A DNA stretch of 64,000 nt, taken from Arthrobacter sp. SX1312. Lineage in GTDB: Bacteria; Actinomycetota; Actinomycetes; Actinomycetales; Micrococcaceae. The DNA lies in contig NZ_PJIM01000002.1 in the NCBI RefSeq assembly GCF_002929295.1, positions 702,191-766,190 of the forward strand. Reading direction: 5' to 3'. Numbering within the stretch: the first letter of the stretch is position 1; each line of letters begins with the position of its first letter. Positions 1-8,126 of the stretch are shown here, piece by piece. The position numbers and the translations under genes were made by a program. The notes beneath the pieces were generated by a model. It ran no database searches. It had not been told where the DNA came from and saw nothing but the letters and a program-made list of their open reading frames with translations.

Positions 1-174
1 GATGAGCTCGGCGCCTGCAGCCTCGTATGCCGCATCTGTGATGTTCGAACCGACCCCCGCTCCGCGTTCCACGAGCACCGTGTGCCCGTGGGCCCGGAAC
101 TCGTGCACACCGGACGCCGTGATGGCGACGCGGAATTCGTTGTTCTTCACTTCTTTGGGGACGCCGATGATCAT
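1..174 (-). CDS. ald: Alanine dehydrogenase, N-terminal part (runs off left edge)
   Basis: Only the first 58 codons are inside the window; the rest lies to the left. The reverse-strand reading starts [18 protein letters not shown] and continues with the conserved [15 protein letters not shown] and GAGVGS segments, the standard N-terminus of NAD-dependent L-alanine dehydrogenase, which interconverts alanine with pyruvate and ammonia. The conserved Arg15 and the VPKE motif belong to the pyruvate/alanine-binding N-terminal domain. The gene diverges from a PucR-type regulator across a 267-bp gap, the arrangement of ald with its activator AdeR in other Gram-positives. Identification from this short stretch is strong, but completeness cannot be judged. 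Confidence 0.9.
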   Translation of the reverse strand, partial: MIIGVPKEVKNNEFRVAITASGVHEFRAHGHTVLVERGAGVGSNITDAAYEAAGAELI

Positions 175-374
175 TGGGTTCTCCACGGGGTCGATCGGGC
201 GGACGGGGTAGCTCCAGAATAGGGAGCGGTTCGAGGCGCGACCCGGGGCCGGTCCCGGCGGCCAGGCGATTCCCGGCGGCGCAGACCGTGCCTCGTGGTC
301 GTCGATCCCCGTCCTACCGCCATTCGTGCGGGATGTGAGCTGGATCACTAGCAGATCGGCGCTGCCGGGGCCAT

Positions 375-441
375 CGACAGTTGTCGAGTCCGCAAGCGGC
401 AAGTGTCGCCCATGGCGGCCGGCCCCACTTAGTGTTGGGCT
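375..441. promoter_or_regulatory. Candidate operator and leaderless promoter in the ald/regulator gap
   Basis: A near-perfect palindrome CGACAGTTGTCG (375-386) sits in the divergent gap and is a candidate binding site for the neighbouring PucR-type protein. TAGTGT (430-435) lies 6 bases before the GTG start at 442, so it could be a -10 box for a leaderless transcript; no convincing -35 box and no Shine-Dalgarno are visible. The rest of 175-374 shows nothing else I can name. Confidence 0.35.
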
Positions 442-1671
442 GTGCAGAACCAGCAGATCGAGGACCTCGTCGAGTCGCTCGCGCAGACGCTCGGGCGCGG
501 TCTGTCCCTCGAGGATCCCGACGGCGTCCTCCTCGCGTACAGCAGTCACCAGACCTCCGCCGACCGCGTCCGGGTCAATTTCCTGCTGAGCAAGAAGGTG
601 CCGGCGGACGTCAGCGAGTGGCAGTTGCGCCACGGGATCGAACGGGCCGTCCGCGCGGTCGTCGTCCCCGCGAACGATGACCTCGGGATGCTGGGGCGGG
701 TGTGCGTCCCCCTCCTCGTCCGGGGCTTCCGCGTGGGCTATCTGTGGGTGCAGCAGCACTCCAGCGAGGATCCCGCCCCGGTCATCCTTGCCGCCCTGCC
801 GGCGGTCCGGCCGACCATCGACCGCCTCGCCGAACTGCTGCTCGAGACGGACACGGCATCCTCCGAGCGGCGCACACAGCGGGAGGCCACGTTCCTCGCC
901 GCATGCCGCGGCGTCCCCGCAGCGGTGGAGGACCTGCGCGGCTGGCGGGAGCTCGGTGGGCACGGGCCGTGGCGCGTGGCCCTCGTCCACGAGCTGTCGG
1001 AGTCGTCGGCCCGCGCCGGGAGGGAGGACCCGCACGAGGCCGCCCTGCTCCAGCGCACCATCGCCCTCCAGGCGACGGTCGGCGTCGAGCCCGTCCTGTT
1101 CAGCGCCGGCGCGTCCACCCACTCCGCCCTGTTGTGCGAGGCCAGGGTGGGCCGCAGCGCCCTCCAGCATGTGGTGGACCGGTGCCGCGTCGAAGTGGCC
1201 AAGCGGGCAGGACGTCCCGCGGGGCGGTTCGTCCTGGGGCTCAGCGAACCTGCCGCCGACCCACGGGACTTCGCGGACGCATTCCGTCAAGCGCAGCACG
1301 CAGCGCAGGCCGACGCGGTGGATCCCCAGCTCGGCGGGGTGTCGGCGTTCGCCGAGATCGGCGTCTACCAGTTCCTCGGCGCCATGGGCTGGCAGTTCCC
1401 GGCACACGGCAGCGTGCGGTTCGACGAACTGTGCGAGGCGGACCGGCTCGGGGAACTCCTGCCGGTCCTCGAACTGCTGTACGACAAGAACGGTTCCGTG
1501 CAGGACGTCGCCACTCAACTCCACCTGCACCGCAGCAGCGTCTACAACCGCCTGACGAGGATCCGCTCAATCATCGGCGCGGACCCGCTGGCCGGCATGG
1601 TGCGCCTGGAACTGCACCTCGCGCTCAAGGCCCGCAGGTGGCGCTCCAGACCCCGCTTCGAGCAGTCCTAG
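442..1671 (+). CDS. PucR-family transcriptional regulator, AdeR-like
   Basis: A 409-residue regulator of the PucR/CdaR type. The C-terminal 60 residues carry the PucR helix-turn-helix ([20 protein letters not shown] followed by LTRIRSIIG), and the middle resembles the GGDEF-like central domain of this family (around [14 protein letters not shown] and [19 protein letters not shown]). No N-terminal PAS or purine-sensing domain is obvious. It diverges from alanine dehydrogenase; in Bacillus and relatives AdeR is a PucR-type activator of ald, so control of alanine breakdown is the likely role (inference from position). The GTG start has no ribosome-binding site but follows a -10-like box at leaderless spacing. 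A later start is possible but would cut into homologous sequence. Confidence 0.85.
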   Translation: MQNQQIEDLVESLAQTLGRGLSLEDPDGVLLAYSSHQTSADRVRVNFLLSKKVPADVSEWQLRHGIERAVRAVVVPANDDLGMLGRVCVPLLVRGFRVGYLWVQQHSSEDPAPVILAALPAVRPTIDRLAELLLETDTASSERRTQREATFLAACRGVPAAVEDLRGWRELGGHGPWRVALVHELSESSARAGREDPHEAALLQRTIALQATVGVEPVLFSAGASTHSALLCEARVGRSALQHVVDRCRVEVAKRAGRPAGRFVLGLSEPAADPRDFADAFRQAQHAAQADAVDPQLGGVSAFAEIGVYQFLGAMGWQFPAHGSVRFDELCEADRLGELLPVLELLYDKNGSVQDVATQLHLHRSSVYNRLTRIRSIIGADPLAGMVRLELHLALKARRWRSRPRFEQS

Positions 1672-1700
1672 GATCGCCGCCGATCACGGCGACGACGCCG

Positions 1701-2132
1701 CTACGCCTGGTCGGGCGCAGTCGACGAGGGGTCCGACGCTGCAGGCTCAGCGGCCGAGGGGGCCGAGCGGCGCAGCTGGCTGCGCAGCCAGTCCTCGACG
1801 TCGGCCCGGCGCAGGCGCCGGTGCGATCCGCGGTACTCCACCGGGAGCGTGCCGGCATCGGTGAGCTTGCGCAGGTAGCTGTGCGAGATGCCGGCGAGCT
1901 CGGCCGCCTGCGAGGTGGTGAGCAGCTCGGCGACCGACGTCACCTGGACGGCGTCGCCGTCGGACAGGCGGGCGAGGAGGTCGACGACGGCGGCCTGGGC
2001 TTCTGCGGGAAGCCGGTGTGCGGTGCCGTCGACGAACACGGTGACGTCGGCGCTGCCACCGAGTGCGCGGCGCAGGGGTGCGGCCTGTTCCGGCGGAAGT
2101 GCCGCCGTCGATCTGGGAGCCCTGATGATCAT
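1701..2132 (-). CDS. Excisionase-type helix-turn-helix protein (orphan antitoxin-like)
   Basis: A 143-residue protein with a MerR/excisionase-type HTH at about residues 70-118 (LLTTSQAAELAGISHSYLRK, then GTLPVEYRGSHRRLRRADVE), the wing carrying the usual RRLRRADVEDW signature. The N-terminal half is Ala/Leu-rich with no recognised domain. In Micrococcaceae such proteins are commonly the first gene of a pair with a PIN-domain protein. Here only 29 bp separate its stop from the convergent PucR gene, so no partner exists downstream. The start ATG (MIIRAP) is chosen because homology-like sequence begins there; no Shine-Dalgarno is visible. Function as DNA-binding protein is clear, its target is not. 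Confidence 0.7.
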   Translation of the reverse strand: MIIRAPRSTAALPPEQAAPLRRALGGSADVTVFVDGTAHRLPAEAQAAVVDLLARLSDGDAVQVTSVAELLTTSQAAELAGISHSYLRKLTDAGTLPVEYRGSHRRLRRADVEDWLRSQLRRSAPSAAEPAASDPSSTAPDQA

Positions 2133-2235
2133 GGGGCCATTGTGCCAGCCGGGCCCGTAATCGGCGTGATTACGTGGGATCCTGGGCTTCCGCATTGAGT
2201 AGTAGAGGTCTATTCTCGCCGTATACGTACCCCAA

Positions 2236-2265
2236 GTACCTGCACCCAGCGTCGGTTGCAGGTAC
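2236..2265 (+). promoter_or_regulatory. Inverted repeat just upstream of the zinc-ribbon gene
   Basis: Perfect 9-bp arms GTACCTGCA (2236-2244) and TGCAGGTAC (2257-2265) are separated by 12 bases and end 16 bases before the ATG at 2282. It could be an operator or a hairpin in the 5' untranslated region close to the ribosome-binding region. Which of the two cannot be told from sequence alone. Confidence 0.4.
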
Positions 2266-2281
2266 GGAAACGGTGAACCTC

Positions 2282-2545
2282 ATGACAACAATCGATCACG
2301 GGCGGAGCCTGCGTACCAGTAGCTCCGCCGTCTCAGCCCCGCTCACTGAAGAAGTTCCCTCCTGCCCCCTGTGCCTCACGGACGACTACCTGATCTTCGA
2401 GGAGTTCGTGCCCGCGCGCCAGGCCGACCACTCCACCGAGCTCCTCCCCGCGAGCGCGAGCTACACGTGCTCCGAATGCGGCACCTTCAACGCGCACGCC
2501 GTCCCGGCGTCGTGGCGTCCGCCGCAATGGTTCTGGTACAACTGA
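2282..2545 (+). CDS. Small zinc-ribbon-like protein of unknown function
   Basis: An 87-residue protein with two Cys pairs, CPLC at 28-31 and CSEC at 63-66 followed by GTF, consistent with a four-cysteine zinc ribbon. The acidic spacer contains LTDDYLIFEEFVPARQ, and the tail PPQWFWYN is aromatic. I do not recognise a named family. The ATG at 2282 (MTTIDHGRSL) is preferred over an upstream in-frame ATG because the upstream part would be encoded across the inverted repeat and looks non-coding. The Shine-Dalgarno is weak. It stands alone between an orphan HTH gene and a MerR gene, so context gives no role. A small cytoplasmic zinc protein, possibly regulatory or stress-related, is as far as the sequence goes. 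Confidence 0.6.
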   Translation: MTTIDHGRSLRTSSSAVSAPLTEEVPSCPLCLTDDYLIFEEFVPARQADHSTELLPASASYTCSECGTFNAHAVPASWRPPQWFWYN

Positions 2546-2588
2546 CCGACCCGCCCGTCCCGCTGCGGCCCAGCCTCGATAGGGCCGC

Positions 2589-2619
2589 TTGACCTTTACG
2601 CAGCGTCAATTCCTACAGT
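2589..2619 (+). promoter_or_regulatory. MerR-type promoter with 19-bp spacer
   Basis: TTGACC (2589-2594) and TACAGT (2614-2619) are exactly 19 bp apart, the over-long spacing typical of promoters activated by MerR-family proteins through DNA distortion. The spacer region holds TTGAC (2589-2593) and GTCAA (2605-2609) as inverted half-sites around ACGCAGC. It lies 38 bp before the MerR/TipAS start, so autoactivation is likely. Confidence 0.7.
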
Positions 2620-2657
2620 TGAATCCTCCCGGCGCACCGTGCGGCGGGAGGAGGCGG

Positions 2658-3440
2658 ATGGAGGCGCGCGACGTGGAATACCCGATCACCACCGTGGCTC
2701 GGCTTGCCGGGACCACGAGCCGCACGCTGCGCCATTACGGCGATACCGGCCTGCTACGACCGTCCCGCGTGGGCGCCAACGGGTACCGGTTCTACGACGC
2801 CACGGCACTCGTGAGGCTGCAGCGCATCCTGCTGCTGCGATCCCTCGGACTGCCGATACCGGCCATCCGCGCGGTGCTCGACGACGGCGACGCGATGGCC
2901 CCGGCATCCGCTTTGCGCGCCCACCTCGACCACCTCCGCGGGGAGCAGCAACGGCTCGACCGCCAGATCAGAGCGGTCCTCACGACGGTCGAGGCCCTGG
3001 AACGAGGAGAGGAACCCATGCCCGAGAAGATGTTCGACGGATTCGACCACACGCGCTACCGGGAGGAGGTCGAGGAGCGGTGGGGCCGCGACGCCTACGC
3101 CCAGGGCGATGCCTGGTGGCGCGGACGGACCGACGCGGAGAGGGAGGCGTTCGGCCGGGAGGTCGCGGAGCTCAACGCAGGCTGGACCGACGCAGCGGCC
3201 CGGGGTGTCGCACCGACCGGTAGCGAAGCCCAGGAGCTGGCCGGGCGCCACATCGCCTGGCTCTCCTCCGTCCCGGGTGTGCCCCGCGACGACGACGGGG
3301 CACTCCTGCCCGAGTACGTCCGGGGACTCGGGGCGATGTACGTCCAGGATCCACGGTTCGCCGTGAACTACGGCGGCCGGGGCGGCGCGGAACTCGTCCG
3401 GGACGCGCTCGAGGCCTGGCTCGCTCACCCCGGACGGTGA
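2658..3440 (+). CDS. MerR-family regulator with TipAS effector domain
   Basis: A 260-residue protein. Residues 8-75 form a MerR HTH (YPITTVARLAGTTSRTLRHY, GDTGLLRPSRVGANGYRFYD), followed by a coiled-coil helix rich in Arg/Gln (about 90-125) and a C-terminal TipAS-type ligand-binding domain from about 140 (EERWGRDAYAQGDAWWR... VPRDDDGALLPEYVRGLGAMY). TipAS domains bind thiopeptides or other multidrug ligands and activate promoters with 19-bp spacers; such a promoter lies directly upstream. The ATG at 2658 follows a good Shine-Dalgarno (GGGAGGAGG). The natural target gene may have been the alcohol dehydrogenase immediately downstream, now only a remnant. Confidence 0.88.
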   Translation: MEARDVEYPITTVARLAGTTSRTLRHYGDTGLLRPSRVGANGYRFYDATALVRLQRILLLRSLGLPIPAIRAVLDDGDAMAPASALRAHLDHLRGEQQRLDRQIRAVLTTVEALERGEEPMPEKMFDGFDHTRYREEVEERWGRDAYAQGDAWWRGRTDAEREAFGREVAELNAGWTDAAARGVAPTGSEAQELAGRHIAWLSSVPGVPRDDDGALLPEYVRGLGAMYVQDPRFAVNYGGRGGAELVRDALEAWLAHPGR

Positions 3441-3889
3441 GCCGGGTGCCACCAGGGGTATGACCGCCAGGAACTCGCCCGCTTCTACGGGGCCACCGAC
3501 ATCGTCGAGGAGCGCGGCGAGGCGGGCGTGGCGAGGATCAAGGAACTCACCGGCGGACTCGGCGCCCACTCGGTCATCGAGGCCGTGGGAACCCAGGAGT
3601 CCTTCATGCAGGCCGTCGGAGCCAACCGCGGCGGCGGACACCTCGGCTACGTCGGCGTGAACCACGACGTGCAGATCCCCGGCATGGAACTGTTCTTCGC
3701 CGGCATCCACACCCTCGGCGGACCGGCCCCGTGCGCCGCTACCTGCCCCACCTGATCCAGCTGATCTGGGACCGCACCATCGACCCCGGCAAGGTCTTCG
3801 ACCTCACCCTGCCCCTCGAGGACGCCGCGGAAGGCTCCCGGGCCATGGCAGAACGCCGCGCCACGAAGGTCCTCCTGACCCTCGACTGA
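3441..3889 (+). pseudogene. Zinc-type alcohol dehydrogenase remnant, truncated and frameshifted
   Basis: Starting immediately after the MerR stop codon, the reading HQGYDRQELARFYGATDIVE, then ELTGGLGAHSVIEAVGT and YVGVNHDVQIPG, is the C-terminal half of a zinc-dependent alcohol dehydrogenase (NAD-binding domain). The frame breaks near 3731: after GGPAP it must shift by one base (a missing G) to read VRRYLPHLIQLIWDRTIDPG, KVFDLTLPLEDAAEGSRAMA and ...KVLLTLD to the stop at 3887-3889. The whole N-terminal half, including the catalytic zinc ligands, is missing. Two independent lesions make this a dead gene rather than a sequencing slip. Confidence 0.85.
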
Positions 3890-3940
3890 TGCTACGTTCA
3901 CCGAACGAGCGCCGATCGACCCAGCCGCAGGAGGACCACC

Positions 3941-5044
3941 ATGGATATTCGCTTCACACACTGCAGGGCCCTCGCCGTGGCCGGTCTCAGCATTGCGGCG
4001 CTCATCACCTCCTGCGGCGGAACCGGCGACGCGAACCAGCCGGGACCGCAGGGCGCAACGCCGTCGCAGGGCCGAGCGGCGGCGATTGCCGAGCCCGTCA
4101 CCGTCGCCTCGGGTCTCGAGGCCCCGTGGTCGGTGGTATTCCCCGACGGGGCGACACTCGTCAGTGAGCGGGACAGCGCCAGGATCCTCGAGGTTCTCGA
4201 TGACGGTTCGACCCGTGTCATCGGGACCGTCGAGGGCGTCGCCGCAGCGGGGGAGGGTGGCCTGCTCGGGTTGGCGGTCGACGACGAGCAGCGGCTCTAT
4301 GTCTACTCCACGGCCGCGGACGGCAACCGCATCCAGCGCTTCACTCTCGCCGGGGACCCGGGAGGCCTTGAGCTGGGGCAGGCGGAGACACTGCTCGACG
4401 GTATCCCTGCGGCGAACTACCACGACGGCGGCCGTCTCGCCTTCGGCCCCGACGGGATGCTGTACGCCACGACCGGCGACGCCGGCCAACGCGACACCGC
4501 CCAGGACCGCACCTCCCTCGCAGGGAAGATCCTCCGCATGACCCCTGACGGGGACGCCCCGGACGACAACCCGTTCCCCGGCTCCCTCACCTACAGCTAC
4601 GGGCATCGCAACCCCCAGGGCCTGGCCTGGTCGGACGACGGCACGATGTTCGCCACGGAGTTCGGGCAGAACACCTGGGACGAACTCAACATCATCACGC
4701 CCGGTGCCAATTACGGGTGGCCCGTCGTCGAAGGCATCGCCGGCACGGACGGGTTCGCCGATCCCGTCCAGCAATGGGACCCGAAGGCTGCCAGCCCCAG
4801 TGGCATGGCCCATCGTGACGGCACCCTGTACATCGCCAACCTCCGCGGTCAGGTGCTGCGCACCGTGCCGGCAGCCGACCCCGGGCGATCCGTGGACTAC
4901 TTCACCGGAGACTACGGCAGGCTCCGCGACGTCGCCGTCGGTCCCGACGGCGACGTGTGGATCCTCACCAGCAACACCGACGGACGCGGGGAGCCCTCCG
5001 AGGCGGACGATCAGCTCCTCCGCCTGCCCGTCCAAGCCCCGTGA
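3941..5044 (+). CDS. PQQ-dependent glucose/sorbosone dehydrogenase-type lipoprotein
   Basis: A 367-residue exported lipoprotein: signal peptide with lipobox LITSC (Cys about residue 25), a Gly/Gln/Ala-rich linker, then a six-bladed propeller of the GSDH family. Visible family motifs are GLEAPWSVVFPDGATLVSER, GEGGLLGLAVD, YYxDGGRLAFGPDGMLYATTGD in the form YHDGGRLAFGPDGMLY, and YGHRNPQGLAW with the trailing EFGQNTWDELNIITPGANYG. The last block includes residues that in soluble glucose dehydrogenase contact PQQ and calcium. It would oxidise aldoses outside the membrane, passing electrons to the respiratory chain, if PQQ is available. A strong Shine-Dalgarno (CAGGAGGACC) precedes the ATG. The gene is monocistronic. 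Confidence 0.85.
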   Translation: MDIRFTHCRALAVAGLSIAALITSCGGTGDANQPGPQGATPSQGRAAAIAEPVTVASGLEAPWSVVFPDGATLVSERDSARILEVLDDGSTRVIGTVEGVAAAGEGGLLGLAVDDEQRLYVYSTAADGNRIQRFTLAGDPGGLELGQAETLLDGIPAANYHDGGRLAFGPDGMLYATTGDAGQRDTAQDRTSLAGKILRMTPDGDAPDDNPFPGSLTYSYGHRNPQGLAWSDDGTMFATEFGQNTWDELNIITPGANYGWPVVEGIAGTDGFADPVQQWDPKAASPSGMAHRDGTLYIANLRGQVLRTVPAADPGRSVDYFTGDYGRLRDVAVGPDGDVWILTSNTDGRGEPSEADDQLLRLPVQAP

Positions 5045-5173
5045 CGGTCACCCTCCTGCGCATCGGCCGACCGCCAAGTGGCCATGAGTTCGCCGACCGA
5101 CAACGCCCATCGGGCAGGGTGGCTTCTTTTTTCGATGCTCAGTCGCTGCACGGTCAGCGGCTGTGTCGAGGCT

Positions 5174-5970
5174 CTATTCGGGCTCTGTTGCGACGGGTGA
5201 GGTCTTCCGGCCTGACTCGATGACTTCCGGTGGCTTGGTCCAGAACTTGCGGTCGAAGACCAGGAGGCCCAAGGCGACCAGGCACCAAACCAGGCTGTAG
5301 AGCCACATCATCCGGGTTGTGTCGTCCAGGGTCCGCCACAGAGTGCTCGTTTCGATCGTGCTTCGGTCGCGTGAGCGATCAAGGTGATCAGTGAGCTGCC
5401 GGAGGCGTGATTGAACAACCACGCGTACCAGAATGTCACCGCGACCGTGGCGGCGGCCTCGACCGGACTCGACCCGAACTGCGGCATCAAGAAGAACGGG
5501 ATATGCCAAACGGTGACGCCGACGGCCATCAGCACGGTCGCGGCAAGCGGGGTGCGAGTGGCCTGCAGCTTCGGCTGAGCCCAGCCGCGGAAGCTCGACT
5601 CCTCCGGTAACTGCGCGTTGAGGGGATTGACGATGTTGATCGCCATTGCCATCGGCAGGCTGTACCAGACACTGAATTCCGCGATCTCCGCAACCGAGGC
5701 GCCCAACGTGACGTTGAGGCCGATGGACGCGAACTTGACCGCCAGCGGCACGACGATCGCAATGGCGTACCAGACCCAGCGGACGCGCCAGCGGATCAAC
5801 CGTGACCCCATCGCCTTCAATCCGTCGACGCCCTCGGTCAGGGATACGACGATCAGGGCCGCGACCAAGACGCCGGGGGCGAAAAAGCTCTGCCAGGGAA
5901 TAGCACCCCAGCAGAGGACGTAGGCGAGGAGGAAGAAGGTGAGGACGGGATGTCGCCGAATGACGGACAT
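5174..5970 (-). pseudogene. CPBP-family intramembrane protease, frameshifted near the C-terminus
   Basis: Reading from ATG 5970, about 200 residues match a CPBP (Abi/Rce1-type) membrane protease: several hydrophobic helices, the catalytic glutamate motif PEESSFRGW (about residues 125-133), WHIPFFLMP with the second motif His, and FNHASGSSLI. Near 5355-5375 the frame breaks: the first frame goes on as ATEARSKRALCGG and stops, while the natural C-terminus IETSTLWRTLDDTTRMMWLY and the hydrophobic segment SLVWCLVALGLLVFDRKFW continue in another frame to a stop at 5174. All catalytic motifs lie before the break, so a shortened product might still fold. An AAAGG sequence precedes the start. It may be an indel mutation or a sequencing error in a run of similar bases. 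Confidence 0.75.
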
Positions 5971-6269
5971 GACAGACCTTTCGATTCTTGGGCCGCTGGC
6001 GACCTGACCTCACAATCGCGGAATCGAGTGATGCAGCCCAGATATTGCCGCCCAGTAGGGACGATCGGTCTCGCCGACAGCCCGCCTTACTCACCTACAC
6101 CAGTGAGGCGGGTCGTCGACGCCAAGCCGCACAGGCATGTTAACTGGTTCGTCTTCTTCGGTAAACCTCAGGTCCCCAATTGATTCCCTGTCAGTCGTGG
6201 CCGGCCAGGGGAGTGCCTGGTCACCGGTAGGCAAGGCCTGCTGCGCCGGAGTGTATAGGCGCCACACCC
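5971..6269. other. Intergenic region without a recognised gene
   Basis: Lies between the divergently oriented CPBP start (5970, reverse) and the 3' end of the ACT-domain gene (6270, reverse). It must hold the CPBP promoter; I see no gene, RNA or clear hairpin in it. Confidence 0.4.
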
Positions 6270-7103
6270 TCAGAAAGTGCGATGCGTGGGGTGCGTGGCC
6301 GCCGCGGCCAGCTCCGACAGCCGATGGGCCCGCGCCGATTCGGCGGCCGTGAAGGGCTCCCCGGCCCGGGAGAAGACCAGCGGTTCCCCTGTGGGGGAGG
6401 GGATCTTGAGCACCACGGATCCTTCGACGAACGACCTGACGGTCGGCGACGGCGCCAGCACGGGTTCGGCCCTGAGGAGTTCGGCGACGGCGTAGCGCAG
6501 TTCCACGGGGTCCTGCGCGACCCGGCAGGCGAGCGAGAGCGCCTTCGTCTGCCCGTCGGCGAGAGCCAGAGCCGTCGACGGCCAGACGCGGGCCGATGGG
6601 CTGCCACCAGCGGTGAAGGCCCGAACGAGGTCCTGCTCGCCGACGCCTGCGGGTGCGGCGAGGACGAACTCATCGACACTGGCCTGTGCGCCGGGGTGGA
6701 TGTGCAGCGACAGGATATTCACGCCACGACGGGCCAACTGGTGGGAGATACGCTTCAAAGCGCCCGGGCTGTCCTTGACCAGGACGCGGGCCCGCCAGAG
6801 ATCGGTCGCCGTGTCGAGGCGCTTGCGCTGTCTCAGGGCCGGCGCGTGGAGCCAGGCCCGGAGGAACCTCATGACGGAGGGCTCCGCCACCCAGATCACC
6901 AGTGCGGTCGCGGTGAGCGCGAGGATGAGGACCTTGAGCGGGTAGCTGAGGTGCGTCTGGACGACGACGGCATGGACAACCAGTTCGATGGGCAGCATCA
7001 CGGCGACATTGGCCACCGTCAGCCGGACCTTCCCTGGCTCGGGCAGCTGCCCGCAGGAATCGCACCGAAGCGACGCGGCCGTGGAACCAGTAGAACGTGT
7101 CAT
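6270..7103 (-). CDS. Membrane-anchored ACT-domain protein
   Basis: A 277-residue protein with an unusual build. Residues 14-17 are CDSC. Two hydrophobic segments (about 28-47, VANVAVMLPIELVVHAVVV, and 56-74, LKVLILALTATALVIWVAE) anchor it in the membrane. Residues about 103-170 form an ACT domain (ARVLVKDSPGALKRISHQLA, then RRGVNILSLHIHPG). The remaining ~100 residues may be a second, more divergent ligand-binding module. ACT domains bind amino acids or other small ligands and usually regulate enzymes or transporters, but no catalytic or DNA-binding domain is attached here. Membrane-bound ligand sensing is the inference. It is divergent from the HTH gene at 7290 and monocistronic. Confidence 0.65.
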   Translation of the reverse strand: MTRSTGSTAASLRCDSCGQLPEPGKVRLTVANVAVMLPIELVVHAVVVQTHLSYPLKVLILALTATALVIWVAEPSVMRFLRAWLHAPALRQRKRLDTATDLWRARVLVKDSPGALKRISHQLARRGVNILSLHIHPGAQASVDEFVLAAPAGVGEQDLVRAFTAGGSPSARVWPSTALALADGQTKALSLACRVAQDPVELRYAVAELLRAEPVLAPSPTVRSFVEGSVVLKIPSPTGEPLVFSRAGEPFTAAESARAHRLSELAAAATHPTHRTF

Positions 7104-7289
7104 GGCTCAAGCGTGGGACGCGCCCGTTTCCACGGCGTTGCCGGCCTGTTCCACGACGAACAACTTGACGGACGGAAGAGGTGGATCGGCAGGCCGTGGT
7201 TATCGGATTCCGTCCGGAGTAGAAGTAGAAGTGGGAATACGGGTGAGGCTGGATGTGAGTCGGCCCTTATGACGAGGAGGGTGAAGGTG

Positions 7290-8126
7290 ATGGATCGGGA
7301 AGGATTGGGTGCGTTCCTGCGGTATCGGCGGGAATCGTTGCAGCCGGAGGACGTCGGGCTTCTGCGTGGTCAGCGCAGGCGGACCCATGGTCTTCGCCGA
7401 GAGGAGGTGGCTGCGCTGTGCCACATGTCGGCCGACTACTACGCCAGGCTGGAACGCGGCACAGGTCCGCGCCCATCGGAGCAGATGATCTCCTCCATCG
7501 CCCAGGGGCTGCACCTGACGCTGGGGGAGCGCGATCATCTCTTCCGCCTCGCCGGTCACAACCCACCAGGGCGGGGAGCTGCAAGTGATTTTGTCAGTCC
7601 CGGGCTGCTGCGAATCCTCGATCGGCTGACCGATACGCCTGCGGAGGTCATCAATGAGGTGGGCGAGACCCTGCGGCAAAGCCCGCTCGGAATGACCCTT
7701 CTCGGCGACGCGTCCAAGCGAGCCGGGCCGGGTCGAAGCATCGGCTATCGGTGGTTCACCGACCCTACCGCCAGGGAAGCGTACCCACCCGCGGAGCGTG
7801 AGCAACTATCACGGGTATATGCATCCGGACTGCGCCAGCTCATCGCGCTCAGAGGGCCGACCTCGCGGGCGGCCGGGCTCGCCGCGCTACTGCAGGACAA
7901 CGAGGCCTTCCGCCGTGTCTGGGAAACCCAGGAAGTGGGCGTCCAACCACCGGAGATCAAAAGGTTCATCCACCCGTCAGTAGGCCGGCTGGACCTGAAT
8001 TGCCAGACCTTGCTCGATCCGGATCAGTCTCATCGGCTGCTGGTTTACACGGCCGTGCCCGGCAGCGACAGCCACGAAAAACTTCAACTCCTTACTGTCA
8101 TCGGCACACACGTCACCGTGTCCTGA
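7290..8126 (+). CDS. XRE-type regulator with MmyB-like C-terminal domain
   Basis: A 278-residue regulator. Residues 1-75 contain a helix-turn-helix with the hallmark of this family (GAFLRYRRESLQPEDVGL, RRTHGLRREEVAALCHMSAD, YYARLERGTGPRPSEQMISS), and the rest matches the MmyB-like ligand-binding region (RILDRLTDTPAEVINEVGET, YRWFTDPTAREAYPPAEREQ). Such proteins typically sit next to, and control, a short-chain dehydrogenase; here an SDR gene follows 155 bp downstream on the same strand, as expected. The ATG at 7290 follows GAGGAGG with about 9 bases; an in-frame ATG at 7269 is the alternative. Confidence 0.85.
   Translation: MDREGLGAFLRYRRESLQPEDVGLLRGQRRRTHGLRREEVAALCHMSADYYARLERGTGPRPSEQMISSIAQGLHLTLGERDHLFRLAGHNPPGRGAASDFVSPGLLRILDRLTDTPAEVINEVGETLRQSPLGMTLLGDASKRAGPGRSIGYRWFTDPTAREAYPPAEREQLSRVYASGLRQLIALRGPTSRAAGLAALLQDNEAFRRVWETQEVGVQPPEIKRFIHPSVGRLDLNCQTLLDPDQSHRLLVYTAVPGSDSHEKLQLLTVIGTHVTVS

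Noticed and set aside
2754-3710. Reverse reading of 318 codons opposite the MerR/TipAS gene
   Set aside because: Shadow of the MerR gene and the dehydrogenase remnant; no start signal or family features.
3647-5035. A 462-codon reverse reading opposite the sugar dehydrogenase
   Set aside because: The forward strand encodes a complete lipoprotein enzyme with signal peptide and Shine-Dalgarno; the reverse reading has no recognisable motif.
5105-5134. Hairpin plus T-run after the sugar dehydrogenase gene
   Set aside because: GCCC-ATC-GGGC gives only a 4-bp stem and is separated from the T-run by eleven bases, so it is too weak to call a terminator.
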